64,000 nt of DNA, taken from NCBI RefSeq assembly GCF_002443155.1, contig NZ_CP023667.1, positions 3,224,001 to 3,288,000 on the forward strand, read 5' to 3'. This stretch comes from Alcaligenes faecalis (GTDB taxonomy: Bacteria; Pseudomonadota; Gammaproteobacteria; Burkholderiales; Burkholderiaceae_B). Positions within the stretch are counted from its first letter, which is position 1; each line of letters opens with the position of its first letter. The notes under the pieces are model-generated. The model was not told where the DNA came from, did no database searches, and saw only the letters and a list, made by a program, of their open reading frames with translations. This document shows positions 22,470 through 30,387 of the stretch, one piece after another. The position numbers were made by a program, and so were the translations under genes.

Positions 22470-23090
22470 ATGCGTGACCGTCTACCCACCGTCATTTCAC
22501 TGCTGTTGCTGACCATGCTGGTGCTGGCAACGCTGTGGGCGGTCGATTACACCCAGAGCTCGGTTGCCATTGATCCCCCGCGCCGTGTTACCCACGAGCC
22601 CGACTCCTGGGCGCGCGACTTCACCATGATCAGCTCTGACCAAACCGGGATGGCCATCAGCCGCCTGGATGGCAAGATTGCCTACCACTACCCGGATGAC
22701 GACTCGCACGACATCACCTCCCCGCGCGCGGTCAGCAACCGGGCGGACTCGCCCTTGACGATTGCCACCTCCGATACCGCGCATATGAATGCAGGCGGGG
22801 ACATGATCACCATGACAGGCAACGCCCATATTCACCGCCAGGCCACCCCCGAGGATGAAGCCATGGATGTGCGCAGCGAAGTGCTGATCATCCTGCCCGA
22901 AGAGGACGTGGTGTACACCAACGAACCGGCATTGGTCGTCAATGGCCAGTCCACCATGCGCGGTACCGGGATGCGTTACGATAATCGCGTTCGCCAATTG
23001 AACGTCATGTCGGAATCCGACGTTAAAATCTCGGGCCAACAAACACAAAAAGCGCGTTCTTCCAATAGTTCTAAGGATTCCCCTCCATGA
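22470..23090 (+). CDS. lptC: LPS export ABC transporter periplasmic protein LptC
   Basis: Bitopic inner-membrane protein that takes LPS from LptB2FG and hands it to LptA in the periplasm. The 206-residue product has a single N-terminal helix (residues 6-27, TVISLLLLTMLVLATLWAVD). A periplasmic beta-jellyroll follows, with the typical phrases ARDFTMISSDQTGMAISRLDGKI and VYTNEPALVVNGQSTMRGTGM. It overlaps lptA by four bases (ATGA). The position after kdsC is the standard one. Confidence 0.92.
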   Translation: MRDRLPTVISLLLLTMLVLATLWAVDYTQSSVAIDPPRRVTHEPDSWARDFTMISSDQTGMAISRLDGKIAYHYPDDDSHDITSPRAVSNRADSPLTIATSDTAHMNAGGDMITMTGNAHIHRQATPEDEAMDVRSEVLIILPEEDVVYTNEPALVVNGQSTMRGTGMRYDNRVRQLNVMSESDVKISGQQTQKARSSNSSKDSPP

Positions 23091-23737
23091 CCACGCCTGA
23101 CAGCGCCCGCCTGGGCCACAAGCCCATGCTCTCTTTTAGCCTTTTGCGTGGTGCCCTGGCCCTGTGCCTGAGCACTGCAACCCTGGCTTTGCTGCCTACG
23201 GCCCCGGCTCTGGCCCAAGCGGCTGCCTCTGCTGCCGCCGAACCGGACACCTCCGTGCTGTCCGACACCCTGACTTACGACGATATTGCCAAGCAGACGA
23301 TCTACAAGGGCAACATCATCCTGACTCGCGGCGCCATGACCTTGATGGCAGACCAGTTGGCGATCGAGCAAGATGCGGAAGGTTTCCAGCACGGCACGGC
23401 CACGGTCAGCGAGCGCGCCCGCGTGACGATTCGCCAGGAAGATCCAGCCAAATTTGAACTGATGGTCGCTGAAGGTGTCCGAGCTATCTACAACGGTAAA
23501 ACCGAAGAGGTCGAGCTGATTGGCAAGGCTGTCGTCAATCGCTATGTTTGCGGCAAGCTGCAGGACTCGGTCCAGGGCCAGCGCATTATCTATCGCCAAA
23601 AAGATGGCACGTACCAAGCCTTTGGCGGCTCGGACTCCGCCACACGTGATGGCCGAGTCCGTTCTGTCGCCCGCCCACGCGCCAATGCCGATGCTGCTCT
23701 GGCCGAATGCCAACGCAAGTCCTCCCCACGCAAATAG
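23087..23737 (+). CDS. lptA: LPS transport periplasmic protein LptA
   Basis: Soluble periplasmic bridge component for LPS. The 216-residue product has an N-terminal signal peptide (about residues 1-44, ending LPTAPALAQA) and the OstA-like beta-jellyroll (LTYDDIAKQTIYKGNIILTRG, MTLMADQLAIEQD, AVVNRYVCGKLQDSVQGQRI). The Arg-rich polar tail is unlike the core and is probably unstructured. It carries two cysteines (in the jellyroll and near the end) that could form a disulfide; this is inference. The ATG overlaps lptC; lptB starts 18 bases later. Confidence 0.9.
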   Translation: MTTPDSARLGHKPMLSFSLLRGALALCLSTATLALLPTAPALAQAAASAAAEPDTSVLSDTLTYDDIAKQTIYKGNIILTRGAMTLMADQLAIEQDAEGFQHGTATVSERARVTIRQEDPAKFELMVAEGVRAIYNGKTEEVELIGKAVVNRYVCGKLQDSVQGQRIIYRQKDGTYQAFGGSDSATRDGRVRSVARPRANADAALAECQRKSSPRK

Positions 23738-23755
23738 CCCGGACCCCTTTGAATC

Positions 23756-24547
23756 ATGGTTGCTCCTAACAACCCGTCTACCCCTACCCGCGCCAGCCAC
23801 TCGACCAAAGGCAGCCTGATTGCGCAAGGACTGCGCAAGACCTATGGCAAACGTACCGTCGTGCAGGATGTTTCCCTGACTGTGGAAAGCGGCGAAGTGG
23901 TAGGCCTGCTAGGCCCGAACGGGGCTGGCAAAACCACCAGCTTCTATATGATTGTGGGCATTGTGCCCGCCGATGCAGGCCGTATTGAAATTGATGGCAC
24001 GCCCATTACTGCCATGCCCATGCACAAGCGGGCGCGCCTGGGCCTGTCCTATCTGCCCCAGGATGCCTCCGTCTTTCGCCGCCTGACGGTCGAAGAAAAC
24101 ATCCGCGCCGTGCTGGAGCTGCAACTGGACGATAACGGTCGCAGCATCAGCAAGAACGATATCAACGAGCGCCTGGAAACCCTGATCAGCGAGCTGCAAA
24201 TTGCGCACATCCGACAAAACACCGCCCTGTCCCTGTCTGGTGGCGAGCGCCGCCGCGTAGAGATTGCCCGCGCGCTCGCCAGCAACCCCCGTTTTATTTT
24301 GCTGGACGAACCCTTTGCCGGGGTGGACCCGATCGCCGTGATTGAAATTCAGCGCATCGTACAGTTTCTGAAAGGCCGCAATATTGGTGTGCTGATTACC
24401 GACCACAACGTGCGCGAAACGCTGGGCATCTGTGACCGCGCCTACATCATCAGCGAAGGCACGGTACTGACCAGCGGGCACCCGTCCGAGATCATCGATA
24501 ACGAAGCCGTGCGCAAGGTTTACCTGGGCTCGAACTTCCGAATGTAA
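23756..24547 (+). CDS. lptB: LPS export ABC transporter ATP-binding protein LptB
   Basis: Cytoplasmic ATPase of LptB2FG that powers LPS extraction from the inner membrane. The 263-residue product has Walker A GPNGAGKTTSFYMIVG, Q-loop YLPQDASVFRRLTVEENI, signature LSGGERRRVEIARAL, Walker B FILLDEPFAGVDPI and the switch His in LITDHNVRETL. A short N-terminal extension of about 25 residues precedes the canonical LptB start, and downstream starts are possible. The next gene is hpf; the rpoN gene that often separates them is absent. Confidence 0.95.
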   Translation: MVAPNNPSTPTRASHSTKGSLIAQGLRKTYGKRTVVQDVSLTVESGEVVGLLGPNGAGKTTSFYMIVGIVPADAGRIEIDGTPITAMPMHKRARLGLSYLPQDASVFRRLTVEENIRAVLELQLDDNGRSISKNDINERLETLISELQIAHIRQNTALSLSGGERRRVEIARALASNPRFILLDEPFAGVDPIAVIEIQRIVQFLKGRNIGVLITDHNVRETLGICDRAYIISEGTVLTSGHPSEIIDNEAVRKVYLGSNFRM

Positions 24548-24619
24548 GCCGATTTCTGGCCCTGTAACGGGGCCAGTCGGAGCAAGGGTTATCCTGCACA
24601 TCGCAGATTGATCCAGGTC

Positions 24620-24736
24620 ATGTTATCTGACCAACATATAGGTATACTGGAATATCCAGGATCAGTAGTAAGGAGGCTAAAGACGATCAACCTTCCCCTT
24701 CTTGAACAAGTTGTTTGACTACTACGGAGAGCCTAT
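24620..24736 (+). promoter_or_regulatory. Leader of hpf: candidate -10, inverted repeat and unattached Shine-Dalgarno
   Basis: A TATACT box at 24643-24648 runs into an inverted repeat CTGGA-ATA-TCCAG (24647-24659). A textbook AAGGAGG at 24670-24676 has no ATG, GTG or TTG within 15 bases. A TTG-started 12-codon frame (24702-24740) would end overlapping the hpf ATG. Whether this is a regulated 5' UTR or chance is open. Confidence 0.35.
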
Positions 24737-25063
24737 ATGAGCCTTAATATCACTGGCCGTAATCTTGACATAACTCCTGCCATTCGCGACTACGTCAAAA
24801 GCAAAATTGGTCGAATTGAAAAGCACTTCGACAACGTGGTTGACTCGCAGGTTATGCTTTCCATTGAACGCCTGAAGCACAATGCCGAAGTGACCGTCCG
24901 TGTCCCCGGCAAAGATATACACTGCGCCTCTTCAGACGAGAACTTGTATGCCGCCATCGATCTGCTGGCCGATAAAATCGACCGCCAGATTCTGAAATAC
25001 AAGGAAAAGGCAAACAGCCATGCGCATGAGCCCGCCAAGCGGCTCGAAGTTCCGGCAGCCTGA
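24737..25063 (+). CDS. hpf: Ribosome hibernation-promoting factor, short form
   Basis: Binds the 30S decoding region in stationary phase and promotes inactive 70S or 100S ribosomes. The 108-residue product has the beta-alpha-beta fold pattern of the HPF/YfiA family: MSLNITGRNLDITPAIRDYV at the start, IGRIEKHFDNVV, then DIHCASSDENLYAAIDLLADKIDRQI. It lacks the long-HPF C-terminal dimerisation domain. The start has GGAGAG upstream. The location before ptsN is conserved in proteobacteria, usually with rpoN on the other side, which is missing here. A terminator follows. Confidence 0.93.
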   Translation: MSLNITGRNLDITPAIRDYVKSKIGRIEKHFDNVVDSQVMLSIERLKHNAEVTVRVPGKDIHCASSDENLYAAIDLLADKIDRQILKYKEKANSHAHEPAKRLEVPAA

Positions 25064-25101
25064 TCACGCCGAACTGTTACAGCGGGCATAGCCTGCCGAC
25101 A

Positions 25102-25134
25102 AACCCCGTTCTTTCAGAAGTTCGGGGTTTTGTG
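25102..25134 (+). terminator. Terminator after hpf
   Basis: AACCCCG pairs with CGGGGTT across a partly paired loop (TTCT/AGAA) and continues into a T-rich stretch (TTTTGTGTTTCTT). Confidence 0.75.
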
Positions 25135-25178
25135 TTTCTTGGCACAGTGTCCGCCTGTTGTTAGCCATCCAAAAAATG

Positions 25179-25214
25179 TTTAGCTAAAAAACATTCCCCC
25201 CTATAATGGCCGTC
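25179..25214 (+). promoter_or_regulatory. Candidate promoter of ptsN, possibly giving a leaderless mRNA
   Basis: A consensus TATAAT lies at 25202-25207 with a weak -35 (TTTAGC, 25179-25184) at 17-bp spacing. The preferred ptsN ATG begins at 25215, where transcription would be expected to start. The upstream terminator makes a separate promoter necessary. Confidence 0.5.
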
Positions 25215-25715
25215 ATGAATCTCTTGTCGCGTATTTTGCCTTTGTCCAACGTGGTTCTGGATCTTGCTGTTACCAGCAAGAAGCGCGCTTTTGAACAAGC
25301 CGGACTGATTTTCGAGAACCATCACGGCATTGCCCGGACAGCCGTTTTCCATAGCCTGATCGCTCGCGAGCGTCTGGGCTCCACCGCCCTTGGGCACGAC
25401 GTTGCCGTCCCGCATGGCCGCATCAAGGACTTGAAAGAGCCTTGTGCCGTTTTCATGCGTCTGGCCGAGCCGGTGCGTTTTGATGCCAGCGACGGTCGCA
25501 CTGCCAGCCTGCTGTTCTTTTTGCTGGTTCCCGAAACGGCTACTCAAATCCACCTGGACCTGCTGGCCGAGATCGCCCGTTTGATGGCCGATCAGGACAT
25601 TCGCCAGGCACTGGCCCAGGAAACGGACCCTGTTCAAATCCACCAGATCCTGACCCAGACCCCTGATCTCAACGCGGACGACCCCGATGCTGACAGTTCA
25701 AGAACTGGTCAATGA
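25215..25715 (+). CDS. ptsN: PTS EIIA-Ntr (nitrogen regulatory IIA) protein
   Basis: Phosphoacceptor of the nitrogen PTS, relaying phosphate from NPr/HPr and regulating potassium uptake and other targets by protein contact. The 166-residue product has the PTS EIIA type-2 fold with active-site histidine 67 in GHDVAVPHGR. The start MNLLSRILPLSNVVLDL at 25215 is preferred to the ATG at 25206. No Shine-Dalgarno is visible, and TATAAT ends only seven bases upstream. The 3' end overlaps hprK by 29 bases. The polar tail after about residue 145 (DPDADSSRTGQ) is probably disordered. Confidence 0.92.
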   Translation: MNLLSRILPLSNVVLDLAVTSKKRAFEQAGLIFENHHGIARTAVFHSLIARERLGSTALGHDVAVPHGRIKDLKEPCAVFMRLAEPVRFDASDGRTASLLFFLLVPETATQIHLDLLAEIARLMADQDIRQALAQETDPVQIHQILTQTPDLNADDPDADSSRTGQ

Positions 25716-26613
25716 TAATAGTGACAAGCTCGAGGTAAGCTGGGCGGCCGGTAAACACGCTGCTCAACGTCCCATCCCCGATCTTGGCGCCTCTGCCGCG
25801 GATCTGGTCGGCCACCTGAACCTGATTCACCCTGGCCGCATCCAGGTTTTCGGTCCTGAAGAGCTCTCTTTCTACAACCGCTTTGACGTCAAACGTCGCC
25901 TGCATCATCTGGATGATCTCAGGCAAGGCGGTGTTCCTGCCCTGTTCATCGCCAACGACGCTGTTGCACCCGATGACCTGATCCAGTTTTGCGAAGAGCA
26001 AGGCGTACCACTGCTCTATACCCCTATCGATGCCGCCCAGCTGATTGACTTGCTGCGCATCTATCTGGGCAAGCGTCTGGCGCCGAAAACCACCATGCAT
26101 GGCGTCTTCATGGACGTATTGGGCCTGGGGGTACTGATTACCGGCGAATCCGGTCTGGGCAAAAGCGAACTGGCACTGGAACTGATCTCCCGTGGGCATG
26201 GGCTGGTTGCAGACGACGCGGTGGAACTGTCCCGCACGGCACCCAATATGATTGATGGCCAATGCCCACCCTTGCTGCAAAACCTGCTGGAGGTACGCGG
26301 GCTGGGCTTGCTGGACATCCGCACCATTTTCGGTGAAACCTCGGTTCGCCGTAGAATGAAGCTTAAATTAATTGTGCACCTGGTTCGCTCCAACCCCGAC
26401 AGCTTCGAGCGTCTGCCTACCCAGGACCAGACCCAGGAAGTGCTGGGGGTCGACATCAAACGCGTCATGCTCCAAGTGGCCGCAGGCCGAAACCTGGCCG
26501 TGCTGGTAGAGGCCGCCGTGCGCAACACCATTCTCGCCTTCCGCGGCATTGATACCATGGGCGACTTCATCGAACGCCAGGCATTGGCTATCATGAATAG
26601 TCGCGAAGACTAG
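25687..26613 (+). CDS. hprK: HPr kinase/phosphorylase
   Basis: Bifunctional enzyme that phosphorylates and dephosphorylates HPr on its regulatory serine. The 308-residue product has an N-terminal MurF-like domain and a C-terminal kinase domain. The kinase carries Walker A GESGLGKSELAL (about residues 153-164) and the family signature EVRGLGLLDIRTIFGE. In beta- and alphaproteobacteria it acts with a PTS that lacks sugar permeases, as a regulatory device. HPr and EI genes are not in this window. Overlap with ptsN suggests translational coupling. Confidence 0.94.
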   Translation: MLTVQELVNDNSDKLEVSWAAGKHAAQRPIPDLGASAADLVGHLNLIHPGRIQVFGPEELSFYNRFDVKRRLHHLDDLRQGGVPALFIANDAVAPDDLIQFCEEQGVPLLYTPIDAAQLIDLLRIYLGKRLAPKTTMHGVFMDVLGLGVLITGESGLGKSELALELISRGHGLVADDAVELSRTAPNMIDGQCPPLLQNLLEVRGLGLLDIRTIFGETSVRRRMKLKLIVHLVRSNPDSFERLPTQDQTQEVLGVDIKRVMLQVAAGRNLAVLVEAAVRNTILAFRGIDTMGDFIERQALAIMNSRED

Positions 26614-26711
26614 GCACCTAAGGGTCTGTTAGCATTAAACGGCCCTGACGGCTTTGTCCTGTTTCACCTAACCGCTGTCCAACGGGCAGTGACTCGGAGC
26701 CCTTTGCCACG

Positions 26712-27587
26712 ATGCTGAAAGTTGTATTGATTACCGGCATATCCGGTTCGGGAAAATCAGTTGCCTTGCGCTTGCTGGAAGATACCGGCTATCTGTGCAT
26801 CGACAACTTGCCACCCCGATTTCTGGCCGAATTTGTCGAACGCTCTGCCGAACAAGGGCTGGAGCGGCTTGCCGTTGCGATTGATGTGCGCGGCGCCGGT
26901 GATCTGGACATTCTTCCCGGTGTCATCAGCAAACTGAATGAAGAAGGCTACGCCCTGCGTGTCCTGTTTTTGAACGCCAGCGATCACACCCTGATGCAGC
27001 GTTACTCGGAATCGCGCCGCCGACATCCGCTGACAGACCGTTTGCGTCAGGATGGCCGCTCGCCTTCCTTGCAGGAATGTATTGAGGTCGAACGTGAAAT
27101 GACGGCCCCCTTGCGCGAGCTGGGCCACATTATCGACACCACCGACCTTACCCCCGGCCAACTACGTGCCTGGATTCGCGACCTGGTACAAGCCGATCGC
27201 GCCAGCGTGGTACTGACCTTCGAGTCCTTTGCCTACAAGCGTGGCGTACCGGGCGATGCGGACCTGGTTTTTGACGTGCGCTGCCTGCCCAACCCCCATT
27301 ACGACCCGGAGCTGCGCCCCATGACGGGTCGCGACGAGCCGGTTGCCAAATGGCTGGCCCAGTTCGGCTCTGTAGAAACCATGGTGGATGATATTGCGGG
27401 CTTTGTACGTCGCTGGCTGCCTTTATATATGCAGGACACTCGCAATTACCTGACGGTCGCCATTGGCTGCACAGGCGGACAACACCGTTCCGTGTACGTT
27501 ACCGAACAACTGGCGCTGCGCTTTGCCGATTACGCCCCCTTGCTGGTGCGCCATCGCAATCAACCGCCCATCAATCCCGTGCCATGA
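26712..27587 (+). CDS. rapZ: RNase adapter protein RapZ
   Basis: Cytoplasmic nucleotide-binding RNA-binding protein. In enterobacteria it guides RNase E to the GlmZ small RNA and tunes glucosamine-6-phosphate synthase; the role in betaproteobacteria is less documented. The 291-residue product has N-terminal Walker A GISGSGKSVAL (residues 8-18) and a Walker B-like strand (RLAVAIDVRGAGDLD). The conserved C-terminal domain includes FVRRWLPLYMQDTRNYLTVA and GCTGGQHRSVY. It overlaps rlpA by four bases. Confidence 0.93.
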   Translation: MLKVVLITGISGSGKSVALRLLEDTGYLCIDNLPPRFLAEFVERSAEQGLERLAVAIDVRGAGDLDILPGVISKLNEEGYALRVLFLNASDHTLMQRYSESRRRHPLTDRLRQDGRSPSLQECIEVEREMTAPLRELGHIIDTTDLTPGQLRAWIRDLVQADRASVVLTFESFAYKRGVPGDADLVFDVRCLPNPHYDPELRPMTGRDEPVAKWLAQFGSVETMVDDIAGFVRRWLPLYMQDTRNYLTVAIGCTGGQHRSVYVTEQLALRFADYAPLLVRHRNQPPINPVP

Positions 27588-28675
27588 GCCATCCGACTTT
27601 ACTCAAACTGGGCGCCGCCTTGGGCATTCTGGCCATATTGGCCGGGTGCGCGTCCAGCCCCAAGCGCGCCAAATCCAAAGCCAAACCAGGGGCTACCGTT
27701 TCGGCACCACGCGGAGGAGGTTATTACAAAGATGATGGCCCCGACGACCGAATACCCGTCAATCTTCACGCCACCCCCGACGCAGTTCCCCGAATAGAAC
27801 CCATCGCCCGCAGCAATACCCGCCCCTATACCGTGCTCGGCAAAAGCTTTGTTCCACACACCTCGCACAAAGCCTTTACCCAGACCGGCACCGCATCCTG
27901 GTATGGACGCAAGTTTCACGGCAAGAAAACCGCCAATGGCGAGACCTACGATATGTACGCCATGACGGCGGCACACCCCACCTTGCCCATTCCCAGCTAC
28001 GCCCGCGTCACCCGGCCCAAAACCGGCAAATCTGTAATTGTGCGCATTAACGATCGCGGGCCGTTCCACAGCTCGCGCATCATCGACCTGTCCTATGTCG
28101 CGGCAGCCAAGCTGGATTTGATTGCGCCTGGCAGCGGTACAGTGGTGGTTGAAACGATCACTCAGGAAGAGATTCGTAGCGGCAGTTTTAGTCGTGAAGA
28201 GGTCAATGTGGTTGAAGCACCCGCTGCCCGCACGGCACCGGCCCCTGCCGCACCCAAATCCAGTCTGACCATCACGGAAAAACTGGAGCCTACCCCTGAC
28301 GCCCTGGCCGCTCTGCCTCCCGAAGAACTGACGGTTGAGCTGGACGATACGCCCAGCTGGAGCAGCGATGCCAACGATCAGCAGTTGATCGTACAGTCGT
28401 CGTCCACGGCAAGCAGCAAACCCCAGGCCCCATCAGGCCAGAATCGGGTCTACCTGCAATTTGGTGCTTTCTCCGCACGCGAAAATGCCGCCGCACTGGC
28501 TCAGCAGTTGAACCGTCAGATTTCACAAGTGGAATACCGGGATGCCCAGGTTCAGATGCACAACGATTTGTACCGTGTGCAAATTGGCCCTTATCAGAAC
28601 CGGACCGAAGCAATCAATGCGGCTTACCGCATCCAGCAGAAAACCGGCTTGAGCCCCTCGGTTGCCGTACGCTAA
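27584..28675 (+). CDS. rlpA: Septal ring lytic transglycosylase RlpA (lipoprotein)
   Basis: Outer-membrane lipoprotein that cleaves denuded glycan strands at the septum. The 363-residue product has a lipoprotein signal with lipobox LAGC (Cys near residue 22). The double-psi beta-barrel RlpA domain (about 100-190) contains GTASWYGRKFHGKKTANGE and RINDRGPFHSSRIIDLS; the Glu and Asp of these motifs match the proposed catalytic pair. A Pro/Ala/Thr-rich linker (about 205-285) leads to a C-terminal SPOR domain (VYLQFGAFSARENAAALAQQL) that binds denuded peptidoglycan. It shares an ATGA overlap with rapZ and is followed by a terminator. Confidence 0.93.
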   Translation: MSHPTLLKLGAALGILAILAGCASSPKRAKSKAKPGATVSAPRGGGYYKDDGPDDRIPVNLHATPDAVPRIEPIARSNTRPYTVLGKSFVPHTSHKAFTQTGTASWYGRKFHGKKTANGETYDMYAMTAAHPTLPIPSYARVTRPKTGKSVIVRINDRGPFHSSRIIDLSYVAAAKLDLIAPGSGTVVVETITQEEIRSGSFSREEVNVVEAPAARTAPAPAAPKSSLTITEKLEPTPDALAALPPEELTVELDDTPSWSSDANDQQLIVQSSSTASSKPQAPSGQNRVYLQFGAFSARENAAALAQQLNRQISQVEYRDAQVQMHNDLYRVQIGPYQNRTEAINAAYRIQQKTGLSPSVAVR

Positions 28676-28696
28676 GTCACACCCGGCCCACCAAAC

Positions 28697-28724
28697 AAAA
28701 CAGCCCCTTCACGGGGCTGTTTGT
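28697..28724. terminator. Bidirectional terminator between rlpA and rsmI
   Basis: AAACAGCCCC / GGGGCTGTTT hairpin with T-rich flanks on both strands between convergent genes. Confidence 0.85.
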
Positions 28725-28769
28725 ATTCTACGCTCCGGCCTGCGACACCATGTCTGAAGCCCGGACATC

Positions 28770-29708
28770 CTAGTCCTTGGGCGAATTTGCCAAACCCCAG
28801 GCATACAGAACATCACGAGGAATCCCGGTCGCCTGACTGGCGATCCGGGCGGCATCACGCAGCGAGACCTGTTCCAGCAAGGCTTTCATCCAACGCTCTG
28901 TCGTGGCATCCAACGCAGGCGCATCCTCGTCCACTTCGCGAAGAGCGTCATGCAGAATCAGGACAAACTCACCCTGCTCCCGATGGCTGTCCTCGTCCAG
29001 CCAAGCCAGCGCCTGCCCCAAAGGCACGGTATGAATCTGCTCGAAACGCTTGCTTAATTCTCGCGCAAAAGTCAGTTCACGCTCCGGCCCACACACCTCT
29101 TCCATATCACGCAAGGCGGCTCGCAAACGGTGAGGGGACTCGAACATCAATACCGGCATCCCCAGGCTGGACCAGTGCTGTAGCCACTTGCGGCGTGCCA
29201 CGGTTTTGGGCGGCATGAAACCGGCAAAGGCAAAAGCGGGGTTCTCGTCACTGGTTGCGCCACTGCCCATCAAAGCCGTAATAACAGCCGATGCTCCGGG
29301 CAGAGGGACGACCTGAAAACCTGCTTCCCGCACCGAGCGCACTACACGAGCACCAGGATCGCTGACAGCGGGCGCGCCTGCATCCGACACCAAAGCCACT
29401 CGTTGCCCTTGCTCCAGCCGTTCGATAATGGCTTGAGCCGCTTGCGCCTCGTTATGCCGATGGGCAGCCATCAAGGGCGTTTGTATGCCCCAGGCCTGCA
29501 AAAAAGGACGCGTAGCCCGCGTATCCTCTGCCGCAATAATGTCGCACAGTTCCAGCGCCTGCCAGCCGCGCAGGCTAAGGTCTCCCATATTGCCAATGGG
29601 CGTGGCCACTACATACAGGCAAGACTGCGGCCAGACCTGGCCTTGCACCTTGTCCATCATGCTTTGCCAGACGCCGGCATTCCCTGTTCGGTTTTCGGTA
29701 TCGCTCAT
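28770..29708 (-). CDS. rsmI: 16S rRNA (cytidine1402-2'-O)-methyltransferase
   Basis: Methylates the ribose of C1402 in the ribosomal P site using SAM. The 312-residue product shows the tetrapyrrole-methylase fold: LYVVATPIGNMGDLSLRGWQALELCD, AAEDTRATRPFL, VALVSDAGAPAVSDPGARVV, VPLPGASAVITAL and FAGFMPPK. An extra short C-terminal domain follows. ATG 29708 has AGGA six bases upstream and is preferred to ATG 29738, which would leave only four bases to the divergent yraN start. Divergent pairing with yraN is conserved in proteobacteria. Confidence 0.93.
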   Translation of the reverse strand: MSDTENRTGNAGVWQSMMDKVQGQVWPQSCLYVVATPIGNMGDLSLRGWQALELCDIIAAEDTRATRPFLQAWGIQTPLMAAHRHNEAQAAQAIIERLEQGQRVALVSDAGAPAVSDPGARVVRSVREAGFQVVPLPGASAVITALMGSGATSDENPAFAFAGFMPPKTVARRKWLQHWSSLGMPVLMFESPHRLRAALRDMEEVCGPERELTFARELSKRFEQIHTVPLGQALAWLDEDSHREQGEFVLILHDALREVDEDAPALDATTERWMKALLEQVSLRDAARIASQATGIPRDVLYAWGLANSPKD

Positions 29709-29742
29709 GCTCGATCCTGCTTGTTCATCTTCATGCATTCCT

Positions 29743-30201
29743 ATGAATCCCTTTGAATACGCTCGCCAGGCTCAAAACCGGCAATTGCGGCGCAGGCGGC
29801 GTAGTCATCCTGCCGCCAGAAAGGAAAAACCCCTGCGTTCGCCCAGCCAGGAAAGCGGCGATCAAGCCGAACAACGGGCCTGCGATCATGTCACCGCTCA
29901 CGGCGCCCGCGTTCTGGCGCGTCAACTGGGTACTCGCTTTGGGGAAATTGACCTGGTTCTATGGCACCAGGAACATCTTGTCTTTCTGGAAGTGCGCCAG
30001 CGCAATCACAAGGGCTACGGCGGAGCGCTTGCCAGTGTAAACCGGGACAAGCAACGGCGCTTGATCCTGACCGCACAACAATGGCTGCCAACGCTATGCC
30101 AGCGCTATTTCCAGGGCAAGCTGCCCGCCTGCCGTTTTGACGTGATCGCCATTGAAGGCGAGACTCTGCGCTGGATCCAGAACGCCTTCGAGCAGCGTTG
30201 A
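29743..30201 (+). CDS. YraN family protein (UPF0102, predicted endonuclease fold)
   Basis: A 152-residue cytosolic protein of the UPF0102/YraN family, a restriction-endonuclease-like fold with no established function. The core runs from about residue 45: AEQRACDHVTAHGARVLARQ, then the putative catalytic GEIDLVLWHQEHLVFLEVRQR (D and E-x-R/K positions), then KQRRLILTAQQWL. The N-terminal 40 residues are unusually basic (QLRRRRRSHPAARKEK) and may bind nucleic acid. It is divergent from rsmI and followed by diaA, as in Escherichia coli. Confidence 0.82.
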   Translation: MNPFEYARQAQNRQLRRRRRSHPAARKEKPLRSPSQESGDQAEQRACDHVTAHGARVLARQLGTRFGEIDLVLWHQEHLVFLEVRQRNHKGYGGALASVNRDKQRRLILTAQQWLPTLCQRYFQGKLPACRFDVIAIEGETLRWIQNAFEQR

Positions 30202-30370
30202 ACAATAAGCAGTAGCAAAGCCACCCTGGGAATTTTCAGACAAAAGCGCTGTCTTATACAAAAATCCCCGCCGCCACCCCGTATTTCGGCCCTGTTACAG
30301 CATCTCGTTTCAATACCGTGGCGTTTTTTTCAACATGACACGATCTGCCTGCCCCACGGGGAAATTCTCC

Positions 30371-30387
30371 GTGCGATAATGCGCGCT
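30371..30387 (+). promoter_or_regulatory. Extended -10 immediately upstream of the diaA ATG
   Basis: TGCGATAAT (30372-30380) is an extended -10 with seven bases between it and ATG 30388. Transcription would start at or next to the initiation codon. No good -35 is visible. Confidence 0.4.

Noticed and set aside
24702..24740. TTG-started 12-codon frame overlapping the hpf ATG
   Set aside because: It has no well-placed ribosome site and no known homologue; it is kept only as part of the leader observation.
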